The notes under the pieces are model-generated. The model did not search any database and had not been told where the DNA came from. It saw nothing but the letters and a program-made list of their open reading frames with translations. Positions 34,053 to 44,070 of a DNA stretch of 64,000 bases are shown piece by piece. This stretch comes from Marivita sp051251565 (lineage in GTDB: Bacteria; Pseudomonadota; Alphaproteobacteria; Rhodobacterales; Rhodobacteraceae). Position 1 is the stretch's first letter; each line of letters opens with the position of its first letter. Position numbers and translations under genes: made by a program. The stretch is from contig NZ_JBPOFB010000002.1 in the NCBI RefSeq assembly GCF_051251565.1, positions 124,001 to 188,000 on the forward strand, read 5' to 3'.

Positions 34053-37000
34053 ATGGTCCGCGCCCTGCCTGAAAAAGCCGGCGGCATCCTTAGCTATTTC
34101 GTTCGTCACCGGACGGTGGCGAACCTGCTGTTGATCCTGTTGCTTGCGGCAGGGGCGTTTTCGATCCCCAATATGCGGGCGCAGTTCTTCCCGGATGTGG
34201 TGGTGGACGATGTCGATGTGTCTGTCGTCTGGGACGGTGCAGGAGCCGAAGATGTGGACCGGGGGATTGTGCAGGTTCTGGAACCTGTGATCCTCGCGGT
34301 TGAAGGTGTTGAAAGCTCTGAATCGTCCTCGCGCGAAGGCCGTGCCACGATGCGGCTGGAATTTGAACCCGGCTGGGATATGTCGCGCGCCGCAGATGAC
34401 GTGCAAGCGGCGGTGGATGCGGTGACGAACCTGCCTGCCGAAGCCGAAGACCCCTTTGTGCGACGCGGCGGTTGGCGCGACCGGGTGACAGATGTTGTGA
34501 TCACCGGTCCGGTGGGTGTGGATCAACTGGCCCGGTTTGCCGATGAACTGAGTGTCAGGCTGTTCGCCGAAGGTGTCACGCGCACCACGATCCGGGGGTT
34601 GTCTGCCCCGCGCACCGTGATCGAAGTGCCCTCTGCCAACCTGATCGCCTTTGACATCTCCATGCGCGAGATCGCAAACGCCATCGCGCAAGAGGTCGAT
34701 GCGGACCCGGCTGGGGATGTGGGCACTGGCAACACCCGTGTGCGCACAGGTGTGGAAAAACGCAGCGCCGAGCAGATTTCAGACATCGTTCTGCGCTCGA
34801 ATGCCGATGGATCGAACCTGACCGTTGGGGATGTCGGCACGATCTTTGTTCAGGGGATCGACCGGGAACGCAGCTATTTCGTCGGTGACAATCCGGCCAT
34901 TTCGATCCGCGTTGACCGCAGCGACCAAGGCGATGCCATTGCGATCCAGCACAAGGTCGAAGAGGTCGCGGCGGAATTTTCAGCGTCCTTGCCCGATGGC
35001 GTATCGGTGGACCTGATCCGCACCCGTGCCGAGGCGATATCGGGGCGCCTTGATATCCTGCTCGACAATGGGCTGACTGGGCTCGCGCTTGTGGTCATGT
35101 TGCTGTTTTTGTTCCTGAATGCGCGGACCGCCTTTTGGGTGGCCGCCGGTATCCCTGCGGCGATGATGGCGGCGATTGCGCTGATGTATGCGGCGGGCAT
35201 CACGATCAACATGATCTCGCTTTTTGCGTTGATCATCACCTTGGGGATCGTGGTGGATGACGCCATCGTTGTGGGCGAACACGCTGATCATCTGGCACGC
35301 AGCGGGTTGCCCCCGGTCGAGGCCGCAGAGCGCGCAGCGCAGCGCATGGCGCTCCCGGTGTTTGCCGCCACGCTGACCACGGTGATTGCGTTTTTCGGGC
35401 TGGTGGCGATTGGCGGGCGCTTTGGCGATCTGATTTCCGATATTCCGTTCACTGTGATCGTTGTGCTGACCGCGTCGCTGATAGAATGCTTTCTCATTCT
35501 GCCCAACCACATGGCGCATGCACTGGCCCATAGTGCGAAAGAGCACTGGTATGATGTGCCCTCGCGGGTCGTGAACAAAGGTTTCATGTGGGTGCGCGAA
35601 ACGCTATTCCGCCCGATGATGGGTTGGGTCATTCAGGCGCGCTATGCGGTTCTGGCCGGGGCGGTGGTCCTGCTGGCCTCGCAGGCGGCGCTGTTCATTC
35701 GCGGCGACGTGCAATGGCGGTTCTTCAATTCGCCGGAACAAAGCTCGATCACCGGCAATTTTGCGATGGCACCGGGGGCGACCCGCGAAGACACGTTCGA
35801 AATGATGCGGATCTTTCAGACGTCGGTCAATGACATGGCCCGCACGTTTGAAGAGCGGCATGGCGTCAATCCCATCGACTATGTGATCGCCGAAGTTGGC
35901 GGCAATGCCGGGCGCGGGATTGCAGGGTCCGACACCAAAGACGCCGATCAGCTGGGCGGCATCTCGATCGAATTGATCGACGCGGATTTGCGCCCGTTCT
36001 CAAGCGGTGCCTTTGTCAGCGAATTGCAGGATGCGGTGCCGCGTCACCCGATGGTCGAAACCATCAGTTTCCGCAGCTGGGGCAGCGGCCCTGCCAGCGA
36101 TGCACTTGACGTTCAGTTCTATGGCGCAACGGCCGAGACGCTCAAGGCGGCGTCCGAAGACCTCAAGACCGCGCTGCTGCAATATCCCGAAGTATCGGCG
36201 GTCGAAGACAATCTGGCCTATGACAAGGAAGAGCTGATCCTTGAATTGACACCACAAGGGCAAGCGCTTGGCTTTACCATCGACGGGCTGGGCAGCGTCC
36301 TGCGCGCGCGCCTTGGTGGCCTTGAGGCGGCCACCTATCCCGACGGCCCCCGCAGCGCTGAAATCCGCGTCGAACTCCCCGCCGGAGAGCTGACCGCGGA
36401 TTTTCTTGAACGCACCCAGATGCGCACCCCCGAGGGTGCCTATGTCCAGCTTGCTGATATCGTCAGCGTGGATCGCCGCACCGGCTTTTCGACCGTCCGG
36501 CGCGAAAATGGCATTCGCCTGATCTCGGTCACGGGGGATATTTCCGAAGACGATCCCGCCCGCGCCAACGAGATCATGCTGGCATTGGAGACTCAAATCC
36601 TGCCCACAATCGCCAGCGAACGGCAGGTCGAATACCGGTTGTCGGGGCTAAGCGAACAGGAGGGTGAATTCCTGAACGATGCGCGCACGGGGCTGATCCT
36701 GGCGTTGCTGGCGATCTATCTCGTGCTGTCTTGGGTGTTCGCAAGCTGGACCCGACCGTTGGTTGTCATGTCGGTGATCCCGTTCGGATTGGTGGGCACG
36801 ATCTACGGACACGCACAATGGGATGTTCCGCTAAGCATGTTCACGGTGGTGGGCCTGTTGGGCATGACCGGGATCATCATCAACGATTCCATTGTTCTGG
36901 TGACCACCATCGACGAAAAGGCGCAGGATCGCGGCTTGGTCCCGTCGATCATTGACGGCGCGGCAGACCGCTTGCGGCCGGTTTTCCTGACCACGGCCAC

Positions 37001-37457
37001 CACTGTTCTGGGACTTGTCCCGCTTTTGTACGAGCAATCCAGTCAGGCACAATTTCTCAAGCCAACGGTGATCACGTTGGTTTACGGTCTTGGCTTTGGC
37101 ATGTTCCTCGTGCTGCTGATCGTCCCATCACTGATCGCCATACAGAACGACATCGGCCGCCTGACCCAGACCGCGCGGCGCGGCTTGCGGTTCCGTCAAA
37201 ACGGCGTGCGGGCCGGTTTGATTGTGGCCTCGGGCCTGATCGTGGCTTGGTTGGGCGCAACGATGGGCGCCTTTGCCCTGACCGGCGCGTTGCCACAGGT
37301 GTTGCAGACAGTCCTTGCCGGAGCGATGTCCGGTTCCGAAACAACACTGGGGGTGGCCTTTGCCCTGTTCGTGGCAGGGGCTGCGGTGATCTGTGTGTTG
37401 CTCTACTGCGTTGCAGCAATCGCGCTGGGAGTATCACGCGCCCGGCGGCCCGCCTGA
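34053..37457 (+). CDS. RND multidrug/organic efflux permease (AcrB/HAE1-like)
   Basis: 1134 residues, GGAGG seven bases before ATG. The two halves of an RND pump are visible, each a membrane helix, a porter domain and helices 2-6. The proton-relay pair is in LFALIITLGIVVDDAIVVGEHAD (helix 4 Asp-Asp), and helix 10 holds GMTGIIINDSIVLVTTIDEK. The C-terminus has two extra hydrophobic segments after the twelfth helix, longer than usual for AcrB. Substrates are unknown. It runs as an operon with the adaptor. Confidence 0.94.
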   Translation: MVRALPEKAGGILSYFVRHRTVANLLLILLLAAGAFSIPNMRAQFFPDVVVDDVDVSVVWDGAGAEDVDRGIVQVLEPVILAVEGVESSESSSREGRATMRLEFEPGWDMSRAADDVQAAVDAVTNLPAEAEDPFVRRGGWRDRVTDVVITGPVGVDQLARFADELSVRLFAEGVTRTTIRGLSAPRTVIEVPSANLIAFDISMREIANAIAQEVDADPAGDVGTGNTRVRTGVEKRSAEQISDIVLRSNADGSNLTVGDVGTIFVQGIDRERSYFVGDNPAISIRVDRSDQGDAIAIQHKVEEVAAEFSASLPDGVSVDLIRTRAEAISGRLDILLDNGLTGLALVVMLLFLFLNARTAFWVAAGIPAAMMAAIALMYAAGITINMISLFALIITLGIVVDDAIVVGEHADHLARSGLPPVEAAERAAQRMALPVFAATLTTVIAFFGLVAIGGRFGDLISDIPFTVIVVLTASLIECFLILPNHMAHALAHSAKEHWYDVPSRVVNKGFMWVRETLFRPMMGWVIQARYAVLAGAVVLLASQAALFIRGDVQWRFFNSPEQSSITGNFAMAPGATREDTFEMMRIFQTSVNDMARTFEERHGVNPIDYVIAEVGGNAGRGIAGSDTKDADQLGGISIELIDADLRPFSSGAFVSELQDAVPRHPMVETISFRSWGSGPASDALDVQFYGATAETLKAASEDLKTALLQYPEVSAVEDNLAYDKEELILELTPQGQALGFTIDGLGSVLRARLGGLEAATYPDGPRSAEIRVELPAGELTADFLERTQMRTPEGAYVQLADIVSVDRRTGFSTVRRENGIRLISVTGDISEDDPARANEIMLALETQILPTIASERQVEYRLSGLSEQEGEFLNDARTGLILALLAIYLVLSWVFASWTRPLVVMSVIPFGLVGTIYGHAQWDVPLSMFTVVGLLGMTGIIINDSIVLVTTIDEKAQDRGLVPSIIDGAADRLRPVFLTTATTVLGLVPLLYEQSSQAQFLKPTVITLVYGLGFGMFLVLLIVPSLIAIQNDIGRLTQTARRGLRFRQNGVRAGLIVASGLIVAWLGATMGAFALTGALPQVLQTVLAGAMSGSETTLGVAFALFVAGAAVICVLLYCVAAIALGVSRARRPA

Positions 37458-37465
37458 GCGGCGGT

Positions 37466-38287
37466 TCAGCGCGCGCAGCCCTGAATATCCACAGCGCGCG
37501 ATGTGCCGATCACGGTGAACCGAAGCTGTGATCGGTCCAGAACGAAACTGCCCCCGTTCACATGCACCAGCCGGGTGCTGGCATAAAGCGATCCACCGTC
37601 GCGCATGCTGTCAGGTTCGGCCACCCAGACCTGTGGATTGCCCGCTTCGACAACCACGTGTTCGGGATCGCCGGTCGAGGGCAAGTCGATCTTGGTGCGC
37701 AGAACAAGCCCGCCATCCTGTGCGGGTTCGATCTCGCAGGTGATGCCACTGACCTGACCTTCGCGCGCCGTATAGGGCCTGTCGGTCAGGGCCGCTGCAA
37801 TGGTTGGGTCCGGTTGTGTCTGCGACGGCGGCAGCGTTGCGGCAAAGGTCAGTTCGGCAGGGATGCAGACATCCTTGCAAATACCGATCTGCATATGGCC
37901 GCTCAGCTTTATGTCTGTGCCAGCTTCGGCGGCACGCATATGCAGCGGAATGATCACCTCGGTCTGATAACCGACCGACCGCATACCTTGTTCGTAGAAC
38001 ACATGCGGCGTTGGCCATTCCGTAGAGATCCCGCTGATGTTCTGCGACCCGCTCCAGTCGAATTGCGGCGGGATACCCGCATCGCCTGGTGCGCGCCAAT
38101 AGGTCTTCCAGCCGGGTTCCAGCACAATGTGCAGTGCGGCCATATGGGTGCCATCCGCCATCCGCCAGCCGGGGCGCAGGTCAACCTTGGACAGGCCGGT
38201 GGTCATATCGCTGGCAGGAGCCATTGCCGGAGCGAGGCTGGTCAGAGCCACGGCCAGCGCGGACATAAGGGGGCGGAAATGCATCAT
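37466..38287 (-). CDS. Secreted DsbD-alpha-domain protein
   Basis: 273 residues from ATG 38287. The signal peptide spans residues ~1-26 (LMSALAVALTSLAPAMAPASD). The domain matches the N-terminal DsbD/ScsB alpha domain: a beta-sandwich with GWKTYWRAPGDAGIPP and a redox pair in GICKDVCIPAEL. No membrane or thioredoxin domains of full DsbD follow. It probably acts in periplasmic thiol transfer for another membrane electron donor. It converges on the RND permease with an eight-base gap. Confidence 0.85.
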   Translation of the reverse strand: MMHFRPLMSALAVALTSLAPAMAPASDMTTGLSKVDLRPGWRMADGTHMAALHIVLEPGWKTYWRAPGDAGIPPQFDWSGSQNISGISTEWPTPHVFYEQGMRSVGYQTEVIIPLHMRAAEAGTDIKLSGHMQIGICKDVCIPAELTFAATLPPSQTQPDPTIAAALTDRPYTAREGQVSGITCEIEPAQDGGLVLRTKIDLPSTGDPEHVVVEAGNPQVWVAEPDSMRDGGSLYASTRLVHVNGGSFVLDRSQLRFTVIGTSRAVDIQGCAR

Positions 38288-38420
38288 CTCTAAGCAGATG
38301 GCGGTTTTCTGCCGCGATGAAAAGTCACAAACCGGCGATCCCGCGTGTGCTGGACCCGCCTGTGCCCTTGCAACCCCATGCTGCGCTGTCCATGTTCGGC
38401 ATGTGACTGAAACAGAACCC

Positions 38421-38978
38421 ATGACCAATTTGACTGGAAAGATGCTGATTGCGATGCCGGGGATGCCTGATCCTCGCTTCGAATACAGCGTAATCTACGT
38501 CTGTGCCCACTCCGAAGACGGAGCAATGGGCCTGATCGTCAACAAGCCCTCGGCGGATGTGAGTTTTGAAAACCTCATCGACCAGCTGTCGATCGAGAAC
38601 ACTGCGAACCTGACCGGAATTAAGGTGTATTTCGGCGGTCCCGTGGAATTGGGACGCGGCTTTGTCCTGCATTCGCCGGATTTTCAATCCGAGATGACCA
38701 CGTTGAATTTCGATGATGGCTTTGCCATGACCGCGACGCTGGATGTGCTGGACAGCATCGCCCAAGGCGCCGGGCCGGACAATAGCCTGATCTTTCTGGG
38801 CTACGCGGGTTGGGGGCCGGGGCAGCTCGAAAACGAGATTGCCGCGAATGGCTGGCTCACCTGTGACGCGCATCCCGACCTGGTGTTCAACACTGCCAAC
38901 ACAGACAAGTGGGAAGCCGCATTGGCCAGCCTTGGTGTGTCGCCCCTTGCGCTGTCGGCCGAAGGCGGGCGGGCGTAA
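38421..38978 (+). CDS. YqgE/AlgH family protein (DUF179)
   Basis: 185 residues from ATG 38421; GTG 38403 is in frame upstream. Family core: LTGKMLIAMPGMPDPRFEYSVIYVCAHSEDGAMGLIVNKP, FGGPVELGRGFVLHSPDF and FLGYAGWGPGQLENEI. The molecular function of this widespread family is still unclear; AlgH was named for an alginate effect in Pseudomonas. The gap from 38979 holds a GC-rich hairpin element. Confidence 0.92.
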   Translation: MTNLTGKMLIAMPGMPDPRFEYSVIYVCAHSEDGAMGLIVNKPSADVSFENLIDQLSIENTANLTGIKVYFGGPVELGRGFVLHSPDFQSEMTTLNFDDGFAMTATLDVLDSIAQGAGPDNSLIFLGYAGWGPGQLENEIAANGWLTCDAHPDLVFNTANTDKWEAALASLGVSPLALSAEGGRA

Positions 38979-38980
38979 AA

Positions 38981-39031
38981 GGGGCGCTGCCCCTCTGCGC
39001 AGATGCGCCTCACCCCGGGATATTTGGTAAC
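38981..39031. repeat. Second copy of the GC-rich hairpin / TATTT / AGAAG element
   Basis: GGGGC-GCT-GCCCC (38981-38993) is followed by the palindrome TCTGCGCAGA (38994-39003), then CACCCCGGGATATTTGG and CCCGAGAAG. It has the same order as at 23036-23084: hairpin, C-rich step, TATTT, AGAAG. It sits between convergent algH and an MBL gene. Confidence 0.5.
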
Positions 39032-39040
39032 CCGAGAAGA

Positions 39041-40087
39041 TCAGCCCGTGGCCTGAAACACCCAGGCGCCCTGATCATTCAGCGTGCGCGTGGCGCGGCC
39101 TTCGTGCCAGAGGTGTTGGCAATGCGCCATCGCCTCGACAAGGGCCAAGCCGTATTCACCGTCACCGATGCTGCGCTTGAACAGGGGCGCAAAGCAATCG
39201 CCCGCCGAGTGGGGCGTGTCCAGATGGGCCTCCAGGCGACGGAGCGCGCCGTGGTGGTTTTCGATCAGCTGGTGCAGGCGCAGCGGCAGGCCGGTAAAGG
39301 GCAGCTTGTGCCCCCCCAGAACCAGATGATCGTCGCGCGCGATGGTGGACAGACGTTCACAGGCCTCTAGCCAATCGGCCACGGGGTCTGCCTCGGGTTC
39401 GGTGGCATAGACCCCGATATTGGAACTGATCGACGGCAGGATCTGATCGCCTGCAAGGATCACAGGATCATCACGCGACCAGAGCGTTGCATGTTCCGGC
39501 GCATGGCCGTTGCCGATATGTATGTCCCATGTCCGACCCCCGGCGCTGATTGTATCGCCCTGCTGAATACGGCTATAGCCCAGTGGCAGAGGCGCCACGC
39601 AATCGGCAAAGTTGAACGGGCGCTCGGTTTTGCGTCTCTCAAGAATTGCCGGGTCCATGCCGCAGCGTTGCCAAAAGCGGATAGTTTCGGCACTGGGTGT
39701 TGGCTGTTCGTCCAGCTGGAGCATCCGCCCCATCAGCCACGCGGTGCGGGTTGTGGTCAGGTCTGCCCCGTGTTCGGACTGAAGCCAACCCGCCATGCCG
39801 ATGTGGTCGGGATGGTGGTGCGTGACGATCACGCGGGTGATCGGCTTGCCAGCCAAGGGCCCGTCCATCAGCCGGGACCAAAGCGCCTTGCCCCGGTTGG
39901 ACGCAAACCCGGTGTCCACGATGGTCCAGCCCTCACCATCATCCAGCGCGTAGATGTTCACATGATCAAGCTTCATCGGCAGGGGCAGGCGAATCCACAA
40001 GATCCCGTCTGCCACTTCGATCGCGCTGCCTTCTTCGGGCGGGGTGTCCCAAGGATACCTGATGCCGCCGCTGCTCCGGTCCTTCAT
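39041..40087 (-). CDS. MBL-fold metallo-hydrolase
   Basis: 348 residues with the metallo-beta-lactamase motif VTHHHPDHIG, the further ligands in GHAPEHATLW and LAGDQILP, and a late GGHKLPF. The C-terminal ~80 residues form a helical winged-type tail as in LACTB2-like members. It probably hydrolyses a thioester or ester. Its ATG overlaps the stop of the acyl-CoA dehydrogenase by ATGA, so acyl-CoA thioester hydrolysis is a reasonable guess. Confidence 0.82.
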   Translation of the reverse strand: MKDRSSGGIRYPWDTPPEEGSAIEVADGILWIRLPLPMKLDHVNIYALDDGEGWTIVDTGFASNRGKALWSRLMDGPLAGKPITRVIVTHHHPDHIGMAGWLQSEHGADLTTTRTAWLMGRMLQLDEQPTPSAETIRFWQRCGMDPAILERRKTERPFNFADCVAPLPLGYSRIQQGDTISAGGRTWDIHIGNGHAPEHATLWSRDDPVILAGDQILPSISSNIGVYATEPEADPVADWLEACERLSTIARDDHLVLGGHKLPFTGLPLRLHQLIENHHGALRRLEAHLDTPHSAGDCFAPLFKRSIGDGEYGLALVEAMAHCQHLWHEGRATRTLNDQGAWVFQATG

Positions 40088-41784
40088 GCGGCAAGGTCAT
40101 CCATGCTCAGCGCGTAAAGGTCGTCCGCGCCCTGACGCGCATGGGCCAGAAGGCCGGTATGTTCGGGCAACAGCCGGTGGATATAGAACGCCGCCAGACG
40201 TTCGTATTTGCCGCCCCTGTCTGCCCCTGCCGCCCGCAGGTGGAAATGCCCACCCAGCACGCGGGCAAAGCCGCGCAGATAAGGCACAGACCCGGCAAAC
40301 CGATCTTGCATGCCTTGGGCAACCATCCATTCGGTGGTTTCGCGCAGCGTTTCGCAGGCTTGCCACACGGGTTCGGCCAATTCGGCAAGGTCGGTGCGGG
40401 CGGCTTCGGCGTCTGCCTCCATCTCGTCCAGCAGGCGGTACGCGGCCTCGCCCCCATCCAGAAGCTTGCGCCCGACAAGGTCCATCGACTGGATGCCGTT
40501 GGTCCCCTCATAGATCGCGGTCACCCGCACATCGCGTGAAAACTGCGCGGCCCCCGTTTCTTCGATATATCCCATACCGCCATGCACCTGCACGCCCAAT
40601 GTCGCAACGTCAATGCCGGTATCGGTGCCGAACGCCTTGGTGATTGGCGTCAAAAGTGCGGCACGCGCGGCCCAGTCGGCATGGCCAGTGGCGGTTTCCA
40701 TATCAATGGCCACGGCATTGGCCAGCGCAATGGCGCGCGCGGCAAACGTGTCAGCTTTCATTGTGGCCAGCATCCGGCGTACGTCGGCGTGATCGGTGAT
40801 GCTGTTGTTTTCGGTCCGGCCTTGTTTGCGCCCCTCGGCATAGGCCAGCGCATGTTGTGTGGCCCCGTCTGCGACGCCGATGCCCTGCATGCCGACACCA
40901 AGCCTCGCGTTGTTCATCATGGTGAACATGGCGCGCATGCCGTCATGTTCTTCGCCCACCAGCCAACCGGTCGCGCCGTCATACTGCATCACGGCAGTGG
41001 GGCTGGCATGCAGGCCCATCTTGTGCTCAAGGCTCACCACCTTGAGACTGTTGGCCTTGCCGGGTGTGCCTGCACCGTCGGGAATGCGCTTGGGCACAAG
41101 GAACAGGCTGATCCCCTTGGTTCCCGGTCCTGCATCGGGCAGGCGGGCCAGAACAAGGTGGCAGACATTCTCGGTGAAATCATTGTCCCCCCACGAGATA
41201 TAGATCTTCTGTCCGGTGATCGCGTAAGAGCCATCGCCGTTCGGCACAGCCCGTGTTGTCAGCGCACCCACATCGCTGCCCGCTTGCGGCTCGGTCAGGT
41301 TCATCGTGCCCATCCATGTGCCGGAAATCAGCTTGGGAAGGTACAGGTCCTTGATCGCGTCGCTGGCATGGTTTTCAAGCGCCTCGATCTGGCCCTGGGT
41401 CATCAGCGGCGCAAGTTGGATCGACAGGCAGGACGCGCTCATCATGTCGTTCACCGCTGTGGTCATCGCCATCGGCAAGCCCATGCCGCCATAGGCCGGA
41501 TCGGCGGCAATCGCGATCCAGCCGCCCTCTGCAATCGCACGGTAGCCCTCGGCAAAGCCCGGAGATGTTCGCACAACCCCGTTCTCAAGCCGGGCAGGGT
41601 GCAGGTCTCCGGCACGGCGCAGCGGGGCCAACACCTCTTCGCACAGCTTTCCGGCTTCGCCCAGAACGGCCTCTACCGTCTCTGGCGTGGCTTCTGCAAA
41701 ACGGTCCGTTGCCGCCACCTGATCAAAGCCAACAACGTGATCGAACAGGAAACGAAATTCGGAAACGGGGGCACGATAGGGCAT
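40084..41784 (-). CDS. Acyl-CoA dehydrogenase, long DmdC-like class
   Basis: 566 residues from ATG 41784 (MPYRAPVSEFRFLFDHVVGF). The long subclass has an N-terminal extension and a C-terminal extra domain. FAD/substrate motifs: MGTMNLTEPQAGSDVGALTT, KIYISWGDNDF; helical core with VQVHGGMGYIEETGAAQFSRDVRVTAIYEGTNGIQSMDLVGRK, including the IYEGTN signature. This class includes 3-methylmercaptopropionyl-CoA dehydrogenases (DmdC) of roseobacters, but dmdB and dmdD are not nearby, so fatty acyl-CoA is equally possible. It is translationally coupled to the MBL hydrolase. Confidence 0.88.
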   Translation of the reverse strand: MPYRAPVSEFRFLFDHVVGFDQVAATDRFAEATPETVEAVLGEAGKLCEEVLAPLRRAGDLHPARLENGVVRTSPGFAEGYRAIAEGGWIAIAADPAYGGMGLPMAMTTAVNDMMSASCLSIQLAPLMTQGQIEALENHASDAIKDLYLPKLISGTWMGTMNLTEPQAGSDVGALTTRAVPNGDGSYAITGQKIYISWGDNDFTENVCHLVLARLPDAGPGTKGISLFLVPKRIPDGAGTPGKANSLKVVSLEHKMGLHASPTAVMQYDGATGWLVGEEHDGMRAMFTMMNNARLGVGMQGIGVADGATQHALAYAEGRKQGRTENNSITDHADVRRMLATMKADTFAARAIALANAVAIDMETATGHADWAARAALLTPITKAFGTDTGIDVATLGVQVHGGMGYIEETGAAQFSRDVRVTAIYEGTNGIQSMDLVGRKLLDGGEAAYRLLDEMEADAEAARTDLAELAEPVWQACETLRETTEWMVAQGMQDRFAGSVPYLRGFARVLGGHFHLRAAGADRGGKYERLAAFYIHRLLPEHTGLLAHARQGADDLYALSMDDLAA

Positions 41785-41923
41785 AGACAACGATCCTCTG
41801 GCGTCTGGGCGTTCGCGTGGCGGCTTGGCAATCGCGTGCAGGACCGATAAGCAACCATCAACGTGTGAAGCGACCCTGACGAATGCGGCCAACCCCATCA
41901 ACAAAAACGCGGCGTCATAACCG

Positions 41924-42877
41924 ATGAACCTGCCCCTGCCAGAAAGACTGCCCGATACCGATGCAGGCCACGCCAAGGCGGCAGAGGTTCTGCGGTCCGG
42001 TGGATTGGTCGCCTTTCCAACCGAAACGGTCTACGGACTTGGGGGGGATGCGGGCAATGATCGTGCGGTAGCAGGCATTTACGCGGCCAAAGGGCGCCCT
42101 GATTTCAATCCGCTGATCGTGCATTTCGCGGATCTTGAGCAGGTGAAACAGCATGTGTTCTGGACGCCCGAGGCCGAGCTTTTGGCGCAGGCGTATTGGC
42201 CGGGACCGCTCACGCTTGTGTTGAAGAAACACCCGGACAGCCCAATATCGCCGCTTGTGTCGGCGGGGCTCGAGACGCTCGCGGTTCGGGTGCCTGCGCA
42301 TCCGTCGGCCCGTGCTATCCTGCGTGCGTTGGGGCGGGGGGTTGCGGCCCCATCGGCCAACCGGTCCGGCCAGATCAGCCCGACACTGGCGGATCATGTG
42401 ATTGCCAGCCTAGGAGGCCGGGTCGAGGCGGTTCTGGATGGTGGCCCCTGTGCGGTGGGCGTTGAATCCACGATTGTCGGGTTGGTGGACAAACCCGTCC
42501 TCCTGCGCCCCGGAGGCATCACCGAAGACGCGCTTGCCGCGACGCTTGGCCGTCACCTGACAGTCCGGCACAAGGCAGAAGCGATCTCTGCGCCGGGGCA
42601 GTTGATGTCGCATTACGCACCCAACGCGCTGGTGCGCCTGAACGCGACCGAATGGGAACCGGGCGAGCTTCGGCTTGGGTTTGGCGATATGGCCTGTGAT
42701 CTGAACCTGTCACCTTCGGAAGACCTGATCGAGGCTGCCGCCAACCTGTTCGATTTTCTGCACAAGCTCGATGCCCGAGGGGGCAGGGTGATTGCAGTTT
42801 CCCCCATCCCGCACGAAGGGTTGGGCATTGCCATCAATGACCGCCTCAGCCGTGCAGCCGCCCCGCGCGAAGGATAA
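41924..42877 (+). CDS. tsaC: L-threonylcarbamoyladenylate synthase (Sua5/TsaC with C-terminal domain)
   Basis: 317 residues. The YrdC domain (residues ~10-205) has GGLVAFPTETVYGLGGDA, KGRPDFNPLIVHF, WPGPLTLVLKK and RVPAHPSARAIL. The Sua5 C-terminal domain follows (SAPGQLMSHYAPNALV, GLGIAINDRLSRAA). It makes threonylcarbamoyl-AMP for t6A37 in tRNAs reading ANN codons. Divergent from the acyl-CoA dehydrogenase; the MFS gene follows after five bases. Confidence 0.95.
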   Translation: MNLPLPERLPDTDAGHAKAAEVLRSGGLVAFPTETVYGLGGDAGNDRAVAGIYAAKGRPDFNPLIVHFADLEQVKQHVFWTPEAELLAQAYWPGPLTLVLKKHPDSPISPLVSAGLETLAVRVPAHPSARAILRALGRGVAAPSANRSGQISPTLADHVIASLGGRVEAVLDGGPCAVGVESTIVGLVDKPVLLRPGGITEDALAATLGRHLTVRHKAEAISAPGQLMSHYAPNALVRLNATEWEPGELRLGFGDMACDLNLSPSEDLIEAAANLFDFLHKLDARGGRVIAVSPIPHEGLGIAINDRLSRAAAPREG

Positions 42878-42882
42878 CCCCG

Positions 42883-44070
42883 ATGACAGATCAGACCGAC
42901 CAAAGCCGACCGCCCGTCGGTCTTATTGCGCTGCTGTCCGCGTGCAACTTCGTGATCGGCATGGGCGCGTTTGTGGTGATTGGCATGGTGCCGCTGCTGG
43001 CCACCGATCTTGACATCAGCACAGCCGCCGCTGGTGGCGCGATGACGGTTTATGCGCTGTCTTATGCGGTGCTGTCGCCGTTGTTGGTCTCGCTGACCGG
43101 CCATATCGGCAGACGCCGGGTGATTGCGGCGGGGATGGTGGTGTTTGCGCTGGGGGCAGCGCTGTCGGCCATAGCGCCGAACGTGACGGTGCTTTACATC
43201 GCGCGCGCTTTGGCGGCGGCGGGGGCTGGCGTTGTGACACCCGTGGGTGCGGCCGTGGTCGCGGCCCTTGCGCCAAAGACGACACAGGGCAAGTCCATCG
43301 CAGCGTTCTATTTCGGCCTGACCCTGTCGCAGGTTCTGGGTGTGCCCATCGGCGGCTGGATCGCCTTTACCTTTGGTTGGCGCGTGGCGTTCTGGATCGT
43401 GTTGGCGCTTGCGGCGCTGTCCACGGTGCTGATCTGGGTGCGGGTGCCCGCCGGGTTGCGGTTCACGCCGGTGTCCCTGTCGGATCTGGGACGCGCGCTC
43501 AAGGATGGTGTGATCATGGGCGCGGTTCTGTTCACGGCCAGCTTTCTGGGTGCGATCTACGTGCTTTACACTTACCTCGCCCCGCTGGTCGAAGAGACCA
43601 TGGGCTTTGGCCGCGATGGAATCACGCTTGTCCTGCTTATGTTCGGCGCGGGGGCTGTGGCAGGCAACCTGATCGGCGGGTTCATGACCGACAGGCTGGG
43701 ATCGGTCACATCTCTGGTTGTTTTGTGCCTTGGCCAGATCGTGCTGTTGCCGCTCTTTTCCGCATTGCCTATGGCGCAGGGCCTGCTGATGGCGCTGGTC
43801 TTTGTATGGTCCGCCTTTTGCTGGTCATTCGTTGCCCCGCAGCAGGTGCGGCTGTTGCAACTGGCCCCGAGCCTTGCGGGCGTGGTGCTCGCTTTGAATG
43901 CGGCGGCGATCTATATCGGCACGGCGTCCGGGTCGGCGCTCGGCGGTTTGGTGCAGACCGTGGGTGACCTGACATGGTTGGGGGCGGCGGCAGGCATTGC
44001 CGCGTTCGGCGCGCTGGGGCACATCCTGTGGTCCCACCGCGCCGCGAATCTACGCGCGCGTGGGCGCTAG
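42883..44070 (+). CDS. MFS transporter, DHA1/AraJ-like exporter
   Basis: 395 residues with twelve predicted helices. The loop 2-3 motif is GHIGRRRVIAAGMV and the helix-5 antiporter motif is GLTLSQVLGVPIGGWIAFTFGWR, typical of DHA1 sugar/drug exporters. Substrate unknown. Its TAG (44068-44070) and the TAG of the convergent MBL gene share the palindrome CTAG, so there is no room for a terminator. Confidence 0.9.
   Translation: MTDQTDQSRPPVGLIALLSACNFVIGMGAFVVIGMVPLLATDLDISTAAAGGAMTVYALSYAVLSPLLVSLTGHIGRRRVIAAGMVVFALGAALSAIAPNVTVLYIARALAAAGAGVVTPVGAAVVAALAPKTTQGKSIAAFYFGLTLSQVLGVPIGGWIAFTFGWRVAFWIVLALAALSTVLIWVRVPAGLRFTPVSLSDLGRALKDGVIMGAVLFTASFLGAIYVLYTYLAPLVEETMGFGRDGITLVLLMFGAGAVAGNLIGGFMTDRLGSVTSLVVLCLGQIVLLPLFSALPMAQGLLMALVFVWSAFCWSFVAPQQVRLLQLAPSLAGVVLALNAAAIYIGTASGSALGGLVQTVGDLTWLGAAAGIAAFGALGHILWSHRAANLRARGR

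Noticed and set aside
32502..34691. A long minus-strand open frame opposite the RND adaptor and pump start
   Set aside because: It is a GC-rich shadow of two well-supported plus-strand genes, has low-complexity basic composition, no ribosome-binding site and no recognisable domain.
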